From Paenibacillus rubinfantis (GTDB taxonomy: Bacteria; Bacillota; Bacilli; Paenibacillales; Paenibacillaceae), in NCBI RefSeq assembly GCF_001486505.1, contig NZ_LN909065.1, positions 806,001 through 870,000 on the forward strand: a DNA stretch of 64,000 nucleotides, read 5' to 3'. Below, piece by piece: positions 1 through 8,625 of this stretch. A model generated the notes under the pieces. The model saw only the letters and a program-made list of their open reading frames with translations. It did no database searches and was not told where the DNA came from. How positions within the stretch are numbered: the first letter of the stretch is position 1; every line of letters begins with the position of its first letter. The translations under genes and the position numbers were made by a program.

Positions 1-281
1 AGCATCTTGTTTGGCTGTTTTCTCACTTTAAGCAAATACCAGACGATCCCAACCACCACGACCGTAGTCACCACGATAAAAAACCAGCGTTGATCCTGCA
101 AAATGCCAAACGCCGCGCCGCGGTTCCGGTGGGAGGTTATCAGGAAGAAGTCGCCGATCACCGGGATCTGTTCCCCAATCGTTAGTCCAGTTGCAATCCA
201 GTATTTCGTGCCTTGATCGACCAGAAAAACGATTAATGCAATCAAAAAATATACCACGCGGTCCGTCACCTCGTTTTTCAT
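1..281 (-). CDS. lspA: Lipoprotein signal peptidase II, N-terminal part (cut by window edge)
   Basis: This is a membrane aspartyl protease that cleaves prolipoprotein signal peptides after lipidation. Only the first 93 or so residues are inside the window; the gene runs off the left edge, so the C-terminal end and the catalytic Asp pair expected there are not visible. Seen: an N-terminal membrane segment followed by DQGTKYW, then the family block NRGAAFGIL near residue 53, then a second hydrophobic segment. The start is the ATG at 281 behind a G-rich site. It lies next to ileS and yteA-like genes, as in other Bacillales. The family call is firm; completeness cannot be judged. Confidence 0.9.
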   Translation of the reverse strand, partial: MKNEVTDRVVYFLIALIVFLVDQGTKYWIATGLTIGEQIPVIGDFFLITSHRNRGAAFGILQDQRWFFIVVTTVVVVGIVWYLLKVRKQPNKM

Positions 282-468
282 TTCCCGCCCGTACAAAAGC
301 GGCAGGATATTCCTCTACTAAGCCTTGTATATTGTAGCACAGCCGGAAATGGCCCGTCCATGCGCGAAAGGATTTTCCTTAGGTATTTCGTCATGGTTCT
401 GCACAAAATACCGCTAGAAGAGACGTTACAAATCACCGCTCTAGATGCAGGAAGGAAGGAGCAACCAC

Positions 469-1206
469 ATGCCGCATTTGACGAAAGCCCAGCTCGCGGA
501 GCTTACCGCGAAACTGCAGGAAACCAAGTCCACTTTAACCGAACAGTTGACGGACAATGACCATTATGGGATGAATGAATCCATGCGCGATAACACCAAT
601 GAGCTAAGCCCAATCGATAATCACCCCGGGGACCTCGGTTCCGAAGTGTACGAGCGGGGAAAAGACCTGGCGCTGGCCGAGCATCATGAGTTGCATTTAG
701 CCCGGGTGGAGGATGCGCTCGAACGGATCGAGGACGGCAGTTACGGCTACTGCGCAACCTGCGGCAAGCCAATCAGCTTTGAACGGCTCCGCGCGATTCC
801 AGAAACGGCGTATTGCAAGGATCACAGCCCGCAAACGTTCGTTTCCGCCAAACGGCCGATCGAGGAGATCTTCTTGTCCCCTCCGTTTGGCCGCACAAGC
901 CTGGATGAACGCGAAGACCAAAACGGTTTTGACGGTGAAGACGCTTGGCAAATCGTTGAGAGCTATGGCACTTCAAATTCACCGGCGATGGCCGAGGATC
1001 GGGAAATCGATGATTACAACGATATGGAAATCGAAGCGTCCGATGAGCTTGACGGGTTTGTCGAGCCTTACGAGTCTTTTGTTGCCACCGATATCTATGG
1101 CAAAAACGTCTGCTTTTACCGTAACGGAGTTTACCGGAAACATATGAGTGCCACGGAGCATTTGGATAGCGAGGATTCGCTCGGAACCGGCCCTAATACG
1201 TATTAA
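469..1206 (+). CDS. yteA: DksA/TraR-type zinc-finger protein, YteA family (245 aa)
   Basis: This is a small cytoplasmic protein of the YteA group, sporulation-associated relatives of DksA/TraR; its biochemical role is not established. The N-terminal 90 residues are helical and acidic, followed by the zinc-finger region: C95-x2-C98, then C116-x2-H119, so the site is C3H instead of four cysteines. The tail (120-245) is acidic and low in recognisable motifs. The ATG at 469 is chosen because AGGAAGGAG lies just upstream; an in-frame ATG at 445 lacks a site. The stop overlaps the convergent DUF5665 gene by 14 bases. The family call is confident, the function is not. Confidence 0.82.
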   Translation: MPHLTKAQLAELTAKLQETKSTLTEQLTDNDHYGMNESMRDNTNELSPIDNHPGDLGSEVYERGKDLALAEHHELHLARVEDALERIEDGSYGYCATCGKPISFERLRAIPETAYCKDHSPQTFVSAKRPIEEIFLSPPFGRTSLDEREDQNGFDGEDAWQIVESYGTSNSPAMAEDREIDDYNDMEIEASDELDGFVEPYESFVATDIYGKNVCFYRNGVYRKHMSATEHLDSEDSLGTGPNTY

Positions 1207-1543
1207 GCTCCAGCTGTCTTTGCACGATTCGGACGATGTCCGCGATATAATCGCCGATGATCGGAAGGTTCAGCGCACCCAAGCCCTGCAGGATGTAGAT
1301 GATCGTTGCCGCAAAAAACGTAAAGCCAATCGCCACCCCCACGCCCCGGGCCGTACCGGATAACAGGTTCAACCAAATTAAGCGCCATGGGCGGTTTAGC
1401 AATTCGGTGTACTCGGCGATCCGCGATTTTTCCAACTGCCTGGTCCAGTTTAGGGTTAGGCGGTATACGGCGTTCATCTGCTCCTCCGGCGTTTCCGGCA
1501 AGGGCTCTGCCGCAGGTTCGGGCGCCGGTTTTCGACGAGTCAT
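1193..1543 (-). CDS. DUF5665 family membrane protein (116 aa)
   Basis: This is a small membrane protein of unknown function. Residues 1-25 are proline and glutamate rich, 26-60 form an amphipathic helix containing NRPWRLIWLNLLSG, and about 62-90 form a glycine-rich hydrophobic segment (GVGVAIGFTFFAATIIYIL) likely to span the membrane, followed by a short tail. This pattern matches the DUF5665 family common near lspA and ileS in Firmicutes. It lies downstream of ileS on the same strand but beyond a strong terminator, and its stop overlaps that of the convergent yteA-like gene. Confidence 0.75.
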   Translation of the reverse strand: MTRRKPAPEPAAEPLPETPEEQMNAVYRLTLNWTRQLEKSRIAEYTELLNRPWRLIWLNLLSGTARGVGVAIGFTFFAATIIYILQGLGALNLPIIGDYIADIVRIVQRQLELNTY

Positions 1544-1583
1544 TTACACCCCATCCTTTGCTCCCCAGAGTATCCTAAAACAC

Positions 1584-1625
1584 AAACGAGCCCGTTCTCC
1601 CTGAAAGGAGACCGCAGGCTCGTTT
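1584..1625 (-). terminator. Rho-independent terminator after ileS
   Basis: Nine-base outer arms AAACGAGCC (1584-1592) and GGCTCGTTT (1617-1625) enclose an inner CTCC/GGAG stem. On the minus strand it follows the ileS stop by about 50 bases and runs into a T-rich stretch. Confidence 0.8.
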
Positions 1626-1675
1626 GCTTCAATTGCTACTATTATGACCTTCCTGGAAAAGCTCCATTCAGGCGT

Positions 1676-4600
1676 TTACGCGTCAATCGAAATCCCAATC
1701 GATTTGCTGCCGAGATCCACCGTTTCTGCAGACCCCTGCGGTTTGCCGAAGGCGACGTCGGTGATCAAGACGTTCTCGCGCAGCACATGTTCAAACGCGG
1801 TGATGGCCGCTTTTAGCTCATCGTCAACATCCAAGGTGAGGTGCACCCGTTTCTCGATCGGCAGATCCAGCTTTTTGCGGGTATCTTGCACCGCGCGGAC
1901 GACTTCACGCACCCAGCCTTCTTGCTCCAGCTCCGGCGTGATATCGGTGTTCAGTGCAACGGTTAAGCCGTAACCGGAAGCGGAAGCATAACCCGGTTTC
2001 GCTTGTTTCTCCACCAGCAGTTCGTCAGCGGTAACCGTCAGCTCTTCACCTTCCGGCGAGGTCACAGTAAATTGACCTTGCTCCACGATCGCCCGGGTTT
2101 GCTCCGGTGCCAGATTTTTCAGGTATCCTTGCAGGAAACCAACGTTTTTGCCGTATTTCTTGCCGGCGACCTTCAGATTCATCTTCAGCGTGAAATCAAC
2201 AAATCCGCTGTCGCTCGTCTCGATGTCGATCGCTTTAACGTTGATCTCTTCCTTGATGATTTCTTCATATTCGCCCACCGCGAATTCCCGGTCCATGGAG
2301 ACGATCAGGCTGGACAGCGGTTGACGCGTTTTGATGCCGCTCTCGTTCCGGACGTTGCGGGCCAGCTCCACGATTTGCCGCGCGCTCTCCATATCTTGTT
2401 CCAGGGCCAGATCGATGAGCGACTCATCCGCTTGCGGATAATCGGCCAAGTGCACGCTCTCCCCGCCGCCCAGGTTGGTGAAAATATCCTCGGCGATCAT
2501 CGGCGCAAACGGGGCGATCAGCTTCGATACCGTCAGCAGCACGTGTGTTAACGTCTGGTAGGCGGACAATTTGTCGTCGTTCAGTCCGCTGCCCCAGAAG
2601 CGGTCGCGGGAACGGCGGATATACCAGTTGCTCAGCTCGTCGATAAACCCTTCGATCGCTTGCGAGGAATTGACGAAATCATTTACCGCCAGGCCTTTAT
2701 CCACTGCCGGAATCAAGCTGTTCAAACGGGACAGGATCCAGCGGTCCAGCTTGTTCTCCGAAGGACGGTACGCGTGGTCCTCCGGCTTATAACCGTCGAT
2801 GCCGGCGTAGAGCGTCAGGAACGCATGGGTGTTCACCAACGTATCGACCACTTTGGACTTGGCTTCAGCTACGATCCCCTTGGAGAAGCGTTTGCTGTTC
2901 CAAGGCGCGCTGTCCGACAAAAGCGCCCAGCGGAACGCGTCCGTGCCAAACTCGTTGATGATTTCCCAAGGATCGATGACATTCCCCTTAGATTTAGACA
3001 TCTTCTGTCCGTTCTCGTCCAACACGTGACCGGTGGCGATGACGGCTTTATACGGCGCTTTACCGGTGAACAGCGTGGACACGGCCAGCAAGCTGTAGAA
3101 CCAGCCGCGCGTTTGGTCGATCCCTTCGCAGATCATGTCCGCCGGGAATTGCTCTGCAAACTTCTCCTGGTTCTCGAACGGATAATGATGCTGGGCAAAC
3201 GGCATCGAACCGCTGTCGAACCAGACGTCGATCACTTCGCTCGTCCGTTCCATTACACCGCCTTCGCAATGCGGGCAATGGACCTTCACTTCGTCGACGT
3301 ACGGCTTATGCAGCTCCAGATCCTCGCTGACCTGACCTACCGCATGCTCCCGCAGCTCGGCGATGCTATGCGGCGCGAACTGCCCGCCGCAATCCGGGCA
3401 AACCCACACGTTCAGCGGCGTCCCCCAATAGCGGTTCCGGCTGATATTCCAGTCAACCAGCTCTTCGAGGAACTTCCCGAAGCGGCCTTCACGGACATGC
3501 CCTGGATACCAGTCCACGGAGTTGTTGTTGGCGATCAGCTGATCCTTCACTGCAGTGGTTTCGATAAACCAGCTCTCCATCGCATAGTAGAGCAGCGGAG
3601 ATTTACAACGCCAGCAGAACGGATAACTGTGCTCGTATTTCTCTTTGCTGTACAGCGTGCCTTGCTCCGACAGCATCTTCACGATATCAAGGTCGCAATC
3701 CTTCACGAAGCGGCCGGCAAAATCCGTCACCACGTCCGTATAACGGCCTTGGCCGTTAACGACGCTGACGAAGGTGATGCCGTTCTCGCGGCAGACGCGG
3801 TAGTCGTCTTCCCCGTGCGCCGGTGCCATGTGAACGATCCCTGTACCACTGGCATCGGTAACGAACGAGGCGCCCACAATCACGTTGACGTTCTCAGCCT
3901 GGATATAGGTGAACGGCGGCGTATAGGTTTTGCCTACGAACTCCGAACCTTTGTGCGTCGACAAGACCGTGTAATCGCCTTTCATGACTTTTTCAACCAA
4001 ATTCTTGGCCACGATATATACGCCGTCTTCCTGCTGCACACGGGCATATTCCATATCCGGATTCACAGCCAGAGCCACGTGGGACGGCAGCGTCCAAGGT
4101 GTGGTCGTCCAAGCCAGCACATATTCACCGGTGTCGTTCAGCTTAAACTTCGCCGTGGCGCTGAGATCCTTCACGTCCTCATATCCTTGGGCGACTTCGT
4201 GGGAGCTAAGCGACGTTTGGCAGCAAGGGCAATACGGGCTGACGCGATGACCGCGGTACAGCAGGCCTTTGTCATGGATCGTCGCCAGGATGTTCCACAC
4301 GCTTTCGATGTAGCTGTTGTTCAGCGTGATGTACGGATCGTCGAGATCCACCCAATATGCAATTGCTTCGGTAAATTCACGCCATTGCTTTTCATATCCA
4401 AACACGCTGTCTTTACACTTTTTCACGAATTCCTCAATGCCGTATTTCTCGATCTCCTGCTTGCCGGAAATGCCAAGCTCCTTCTCCACGCCCAGCTCAA
4501 CCGGCAATCCATGCGTATCCCAGCCGGCTTTGCGGACAACGCGATAGCCTTTCATCGTTTGGTAGCGGCCGACGAAATCCTTGATAACGCGTCCCAGCAC

Positions 4601-4771
4601 GTGTCCGATATGCGGTAAACCGTTGGCCGTTGGCGGTCCTTCGAAGAAGACGTAGTTCGGCCGGCCTGCCCGATTTTCGATACTCCGCTTAAACGTATTT
4701 TCGCGACTCCATTTGTCCAGAATCCGCAGGTCGCGCGTACGCGCATTTTCTTTGACGTCAACTTTCTTCAT
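1676..4771 (-). CDS. ileS: Isoleucyl-tRNA synthetase, IleRS2-like class (1031 aa)
   Basis: Charges tRNA-Ile in the cytoplasm. Class I signatures are present: FEGPPTANGLPHIGH (HIGH at 54-57), AGWDTHGLPVE, a CP1 editing domain, and KMSKS in QKMSKSKGN in the second half. Two CxxC pairs (CPDCGG, CPHCEG) lie in the insert before the catalytic core resumes. The wording of the N-terminal motif, the RKAGWDTHG block and the ~1030-residue length fit the eukaryote-like IleRS2 class instead of the ~920-residue IleRS1 of B. subtilis. The start ATG at 4771 has AAGGAAGAG upstream. Expression is set by the T-box leader immediately upstream. Enzyme identity is certain; the class assignment is from motif wording and length. 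Confidence 0.97.
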   Translation of the reverse strand: MKKVDVKENARTRDLRILDKWSRENTFKRSIENRAGRPNYVFFEGPPTANGLPHIGHVLGRVIKDFVGRYQTMKGYRVVRKAGWDTHGLPVELGVEKELGISGKQEIEKYGIEEFVKKCKDSVFGYEKQWREFTEAIAYWVDLDDPYITLNNSYIESVWNILATIHDKGLLYRGHRVSPYCPCCQTSLSSHEVAQGYEDVKDLSATAKFKLNDTGEYVLAWTTTPWTLPSHVALAVNPDMEYARVQQEDGVYIVAKNLVEKVMKGDYTVLSTHKGSEFVGKTYTPPFTYIQAENVNVIVGASFVTDASGTGIVHMAPAHGEDDYRVCRENGITFVSVVNGQGRYTDVVTDFAGRFVKDCDLDIVKMLSEQGTLYSKEKYEHSYPFCWRCKSPLLYYAMESWFIETTAVKDQLIANNNSVDWYPGHVREGRFGKFLEELVDWNISRNRYWGTPLNVWVCPDCGGQFAPHSIAELREHAVGQVSEDLELHKPYVDEVKVHCPHCEGGVMERTSEVIDVWFDSGSMPFAQHHYPFENQEKFAEQFPADMICEGIDQTRGWFYSLLAVSTLFTGKAPYKAVIATGHVLDENGQKMSKSKGNVIDPWEIINEFGTDAFRWALLSDSAPWNSKRFSKGIVAEAKSKVVDTLVNTHAFLTLYAGIDGYKPEDHAYRPSENKLDRWILSRLNSLIPAVDKGLAVNDFVNSSQAIEGFIDELSNWYIRRSRDRFWGSGLNDDKLSAYQTLTHVLLTVSKLIAPFAPMIAEDIFTNLGGGESVHLADYPQADESLIDLALEQDMESARQIVELARNVRNESGIKTRQPLSSLIVSMDREFAVGEYEEIIKEEINVKAIDIETSDSGFVDFTLKMNLKVAGKKYGKNVGFLQGYLKNLAPEQTRAIVEQGQFTVTSPEGEELTVTADELLVEKQAKPGYASASGYGLTVALNTDITPELEQEGWVREVVRAVQDTRKKLDLPIEKRVHLTLDVDDELKAAITAFEHVLRENVLITDVAFGKPQGSAETVDLGSKSIGISIDA

Positions 4772-4801
4772 GCTTCTCTTCCTTTCTTTGATTCAACCTG
4801 A

Positions 4802-5217
4802 AAAATAAAAAAGCCCCGCCCCTAAAAGGGACGAGACTTGTGCTCGCGTTACCACCCTTGTTTCATGCACTTCAAACGCAGCCGCCGTTTGGACGAGGCC
4901 GCAAATGGGCATGACACCTTGATCCCATACGCTTCATATGGGGTCGGTGTAACGGCCGACAACCGGCAAGGCTTACTAAGTCGGATTATGATCACGAGGC
5001 AGACCAAGTAGATGATTCGGCACCGAATCTTGAATTCAACCAACCTTCTCGGTGCTGAAAATCCGATTTCAAGAAGAGTTCAGCCTTGCTTCTCCGGGAG
5101 GATCTTCCGTCCGCGCATTGAACATTGGCTTTCAGCAGGATGCCAACTCTCTGGGGAACAAAAATCGCGGCGTACTGGTTCCCATCATCAAATGATTCCA
5201 TTATGCAAGTACAATAT
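4802..5217 (-). promoter_or_regulatory. T-box leader of ileS, AUC specifier
   Basis: This untranslated leader senses uncharged tRNA-Ile. Reading the minus strand: the stem I start TGATGGGAACCAGTA at about 5184-5170; the AG-bulge-like AGAGAGTTGG near 5150; a specifier-like AUC at 5103-5101 in GGAAGATCC, just below a CCGCG/CGCGG helix; the T-box AAGGGTGGTAACGCG at 4860-4846 (the GGTAAC part would pair with the tRNA acceptor end); and a terminator hairpin ending in six T's. A second GAAATC at about 5072-5066 is a less well placed alternative specifier. Confidence 0.93.
4811..4840 (-). terminator. Attenuator terminator of the ileS T-box
   Basis: Arms GTCTCGTCCC and GGGGCGGGGC (minus strand, 4837-4828 and 4822-4813) close a hairpin followed by TTTTTTATTTTT. 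It competes with the antiterminator that includes the T-box sequence at 4846-4860. Confidence 0.88.
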
Positions 5218-5224
5218 GTAAATA

Positions 5225-5253
5225 GTTATATCGCATTGCCTTCCCCGTGTCAA
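5225..5253 (-). promoter_or_regulatory. Sigma-A promoter of the ileS T-box transcript
   Basis: On the minus strand there is TTGACA (5253-5248), a 17-bp spacer, then TATAAC (5230-5225). This places transcription start near 5217, just ahead of the T-box stem I. Confidence 0.82.
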
Positions 5254-5414
5254 TATAATGCCCCAAACCGGGGATATCACGCTACGCCCGGATTTCTTTT
5301 TTTCGGGATGTCAGTTATCCCCCACCTGAGTACGTTTTCCCCTCCTCTGTATCTTCGCCTGCTCTTTTATAATGAAAGGGATATCATTTGATGCGAGAAG
5401 GAGCGAGCAAACCG

Positions 5415-8400
5415 ATGGAGACCCTCTGGCAAGGAAAATGGATCTGGCATTCCGGCGAATCCAGCCCGCGCAACGAGTGGCGTTGTTTTCGCAAAACGTT
5501 GATGTGGCCGAAAGAAAACGGCGGACAGGCGAGGTTGAAGCTCACGGCGGATTCCCGGTACGTGCTGTACGTGAATGGACAACGGGTAGGGCAAGGCCCT
5601 CCGCGATCCTGGCCGTTTCGGTTAGCCTATGACGAATACGAAATCGGACATCTGTTAAGACCGGGGCAAACGAACGTGATCGCCGTCATGGTGATGCATT
5701 TTGGGATCAGCAACTTCTATTACCTGCGAGGACGTGGCGGACTACTGGCCCAATTGGAGCTTGGAGACCCTTCTTCTGACCAAGGCACAGACCTCCCCCC
5801 TACAGACACCAACTCCGCTCAAGGACAGGTGGTGGTAGCGACCGACTACACCTGGATCACTGCGGCCCTTGCGGGCCACGACCCGCGCTCCCCGCGAATG
5901 TCCTGTCAGCATGCTTTTGCTGAAAGAATCGACGCCCGGCTCTGGGACGACAACTGGATTCAACCGGATTACCAGCCGGGACCGGAGTGGCAGCCAGCCG
6001 CCGTGATCGGCCCAGCGGGATGCGAGCCATGGGGAATGCCGGTCCCGCGGGACATTCCTTATTTGACGGAAGAGCCCGTTTATCCTCGGCGCGTTGAACA
6101 GCTCCGCAAAGTCACACCGGTTCAATTTACCGCGGCGATTGATCTGCGCAATCATTTTTTTGAAGAGAGCACTGATACGGCGAACCCGGCCGAATTCCTT
6201 GGGTTCCTCGCCACCGTGGTTCGCTGTCGGCAGAAATGCACGGCTACGCTGGGGCTGGTCGATGTCGGCGGGACGTTCCGCGGCTGCAGTCTGGACGGGG
6301 TTTGGTATGAGGAGAAGGCGCTGACGGGCGAAGCCCCCGAACGTTTCCTTCGCCTTGAGCTGGAGCCGGGCGACCATTTTTTGCTGATCGATGTCAGCGG
6401 CGGGACGCATGGGGGTGGGTATCATTTTGCTGTGGATGCGAAGGAGCCGCTGGAGTTCCTGTCTCCCCTTTTGTTAACGCAGGCGAACAACCTTCATCAC
6501 ACTCGGGAAGCTGATACGTCCGCCTTTGTGACCCTCGGCCCCTTTGATGGCGGGATTCGTTACGACCACAAGCCGAGTCCCCCGATGAATAACGCCCATC
6601 CGGACTATCTGCAAGCCAAAGAAATTTCGGATGCAGGGGGACTCCTGCCGTTTGCCCCATGGCTCCGGCCCGTTCCGGATGCGCTGGTCAGCCAGGAAGA
6701 CGTCTTTATCCTCTCCGTTTGGAAAAGACAAGAAACTCCCCTGTCCATACCAAATACGCTTCAACAAGCGGTGATTCCCAGCTTCGAGCTGGCGGAGGTC
6801 CCCTGGTATCCCGACGCGGATACCGAATTCGTGATTGATTTTGGCAAAGAGCTGTCGGGATATTTAGAGTTCGAGGTTGAAGCGCCGGAAGGGGCAATCC
6901 TCGATTTTTACGGATTCGAGTTTATGCATGAAGGCCAACGCCAGGATACCTATGGATTGGACCATACGCTCCGATACATCTGTGCCGGCGGACGCCAAAA
7001 GTATACGTCTCCTGTACGTAGAGGCTTGCGTTACTGCCAGGTTACCGTACGAAATGCAGCGCATCCCGTGCGCATTCGAGCCATTCGAATGCTGCAAAGC
7101 AACTACCCGATCGCCGAGATCGGGCAGTTCCATTCCTCGGATCCGCGCTTAAACGACATCTGGCAAATCAGTCAACATACGACGCGGCTCTGCATGGAAG
7201 ATACCTTCGTCGACTGTCCGATGTACGAGCAGACATTTTGGGTTGGGGATGCCCGAAATGAAGCGCTGGTCAACTACTATTTGTTTGGGGCCGACCCAAT
7301 CGTGGAACGGTGCCTGCGACTCGTGCCCGGTTCCAAGTTTCAGACCCCGTTTTACGCCAACCAGGTACCCAGCGGATGGAACAGCGTGATCCCGAACTGG
7401 ACCTTTTTCTGGATTATCGCCTGCTTGGAGCTGTACCGCCAAAATGGGGACAAAACTTTTGCAACGGAGATCTTCCCCCACATCGAATACACGCTTCAGC
7501 ATTATTTAGAGCGGCTCAATACCCAAGGATTGCTGCACATCCGCAGCTGGAATCTGCTCGATTGGGCCCCGCTGGACCAGCCAAACGACGGCATCGTATC
7601 GCACCAGAACATGTTCCTGGTCAAAGCGCTGTCATCTGCCGCTGCGTTGGCGTCAGCCCTCGGCCATGACGAGGCCGAAGCGTTTTATACCGACCAGGCA
7701 AACCGCTTGACGATCGCCATCAATACGCATTTATGGTCGGAAGAAAAACACGCCTACCTCGATTGTATCCATACCGACGGGCGGCGTTCTGACATTTTCA
7801 GCATCCAAACGCAAGTGGTGGCCTTCTTATGCGGGATCCCTGAGCAGACCGACCCACCGATCAACGCGCAGCCCCAGTCCGATCCTGCCGCAGCAGCCGC
7901 AGCAGCTCATGCTTCAAGCAGAAGCCGGCTTGCGATCGTTCAAAATACCATTCGACGGCCGCCCAGCTCCTTCGTGCAAATCGGCAGCCCGTTTATGTCC
8001 TTCTTCTATTACGAGGCGCTAGCGAAGTTAAGCGAATGGGATGTCATGATCGAGGATATGCGCCATCAATACGGGCAGATGATCGATTGGGGGGCTACGA
8101 CCTGCTGGGAAATGTACCCGAACTTCACGGAAAATCGGGCGAACCCCAATCTGCTGACGCGCAGCCATTGTCACGCCTGGTCCGCAGGCCCGGCCTACTT
8201 CCTGGGCGCTTACGTCCTTGGTGTGCGTAGCCTTGAACCCGGTTGGAGCCGAGTCCTCGTGGCTCCGCAGCCTTGCGGGGGATTATCCTGGGCGCGCGGC
8301 ACGGTTCCCGTTCCGGGAGGCGGCAGAATCGATATCTCCTGGCGCTTGGAGTCCCCGAGTTCCGGAGACGCACTTGCGGGAGACGGACCATCGCCACCTG

Positions 8401-8528
8401 CCACCGCCCGGATGCATCTGCGCGTCGTGTCCCCGGACGGGATCGATGTCGTGATTCAGCCGCCGGGAGAGGTTGATGCCGTGGTCGAGCATATTCGTTT
8501 GGCCCCAGGCGCCGTTCTTTCAAACTAG
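5415..8528 (+). CDS. GH78 alpha-L-rhamnosidase-like glycoside hydrolase (1037 aa)
   Basis: Predicted to remove alpha-L-rhamnose from glycosides or plant polysaccharides. There is no signal peptide, so it probably acts in the cytoplasm on imported oligosaccharides. Seen: N-terminal beta domains (GKWIWHSG; VLYVNGQRVGQGPPRSWP), then a six-hairpin type catalytic region. D600 and E605 in DCPMYEQTFW correspond to the family Asp and acid Glu block, and E899 in WGATTCWE to the second Glu. An Ala-rich linker near residues 825-840 is unusual. The ATG at 5415 follows AAGGAG at 5398; the ATGs at 5388 and 5391 lie ahead of it. The AraC gene downstream is the likely regulator. Substrate is inferred from family only. 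Confidence 0.85.
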   Translation: METLWQGKWIWHSGESSPRNEWRCFRKTLMWPKENGGQARLKLTADSRYVLYVNGQRVGQGPPRSWPFRLAYDEYEIGHLLRPGQTNVIAVMVMHFGISNFYYLRGRGGLLAQLELGDPSSDQGTDLPPTDTNSAQGQVVVATDYTWITAALAGHDPRSPRMSCQHAFAERIDARLWDDNWIQPDYQPGPEWQPAAVIGPAGCEPWGMPVPRDIPYLTEEPVYPRRVEQLRKVTPVQFTAAIDLRNHFFEESTDTANPAEFLGFLATVVRCRQKCTATLGLVDVGGTFRGCSLDGVWYEEKALTGEAPERFLRLELEPGDHFLLIDVSGGTHGGGYHFAVDAKEPLEFLSPLLLTQANNLHHTREADTSAFVTLGPFDGGIRYDHKPSPPMNNAHPDYLQAKEISDAGGLLPFAPWLRPVPDALVSQEDVFILSVWKRQETPLSIPNTLQQAVIPSFELAEVPWYPDADTEFVIDFGKELSGYLEFEVEAPEGAILDFYGFEFMHEGQRQDTYGLDHTLRYICAGGRQKYTSPVRRGLRYCQVTVRNAAHPVRIRAIRMLQSNYPIAEIGQFHSSDPRLNDIWQISQHTTRLCMEDTFVDCPMYEQTFWVGDARNEALVNYYLFGADPIVERCLRLVPGSKFQTPFYANQVPSGWNSVIPNWTFFWIIACLELYRQNGDKTFATEIFPHIEYTLQHYLERLNTQGLLHIRSWNLLDWAPLDQPNDGIVSHQNMFLVKALSSAAALASALGHDEAEAFYTDQANRLTIAINTHLWSEEKHAYLDCIHTDGRRSDIFSIQTQVVAFLCGIPEQTDPPINAQPQSDPAAAAAAAHASSRSRLAIVQNTIRRPPSSFVQIGSPFMSFFYYEALAKLSEWDVMIEDMRHQYGQMIDWGATTCWEMYPNFTENRANPNLLTRSHCHAWSAGPAYFLGAYVLGVRSLEPGWSRVLVAPQPCGGLSWARGTVPVPGGGRIDISWRLESPSSGDALAGDGPSPPATARMHLRVVSPDGIDVVIQPPGEVDAVVEHIRLAPGAVLSN

Positions 8529-8564
8529 CATGTCCCCAGGCAGGCTTAGCGCGTTCGTTTGTAA

Positions 8565-8594
8565 TTGACCCTGCCAGGACCAGCCGCCTATAAT
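8565..8594 (+). promoter_or_regulatory. Promoter of the araC-type gene
   Basis: TTGACC (8565-8570), an 18-bp spacer and TATAAT (8589-8594) lie just upstream of the GGAAGGAGG ribosome site of the AraC gene. The regulator therefore has its own promoter separate from that of the hydrolase. Confidence 0.75.
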
Positions 8595-8625
8595 AGGGGC
8601 AAGCGCAGGGAAGGAGGGATTTCGG

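Noticed and set aside
2660..4618. Long plus-strand frame of 652 codons opposite ileS
   Set aside because: It is antisense to a clearly conserved enzyme gene, has no ribosome site or recognisable domain, and is a codon-bias shadow.
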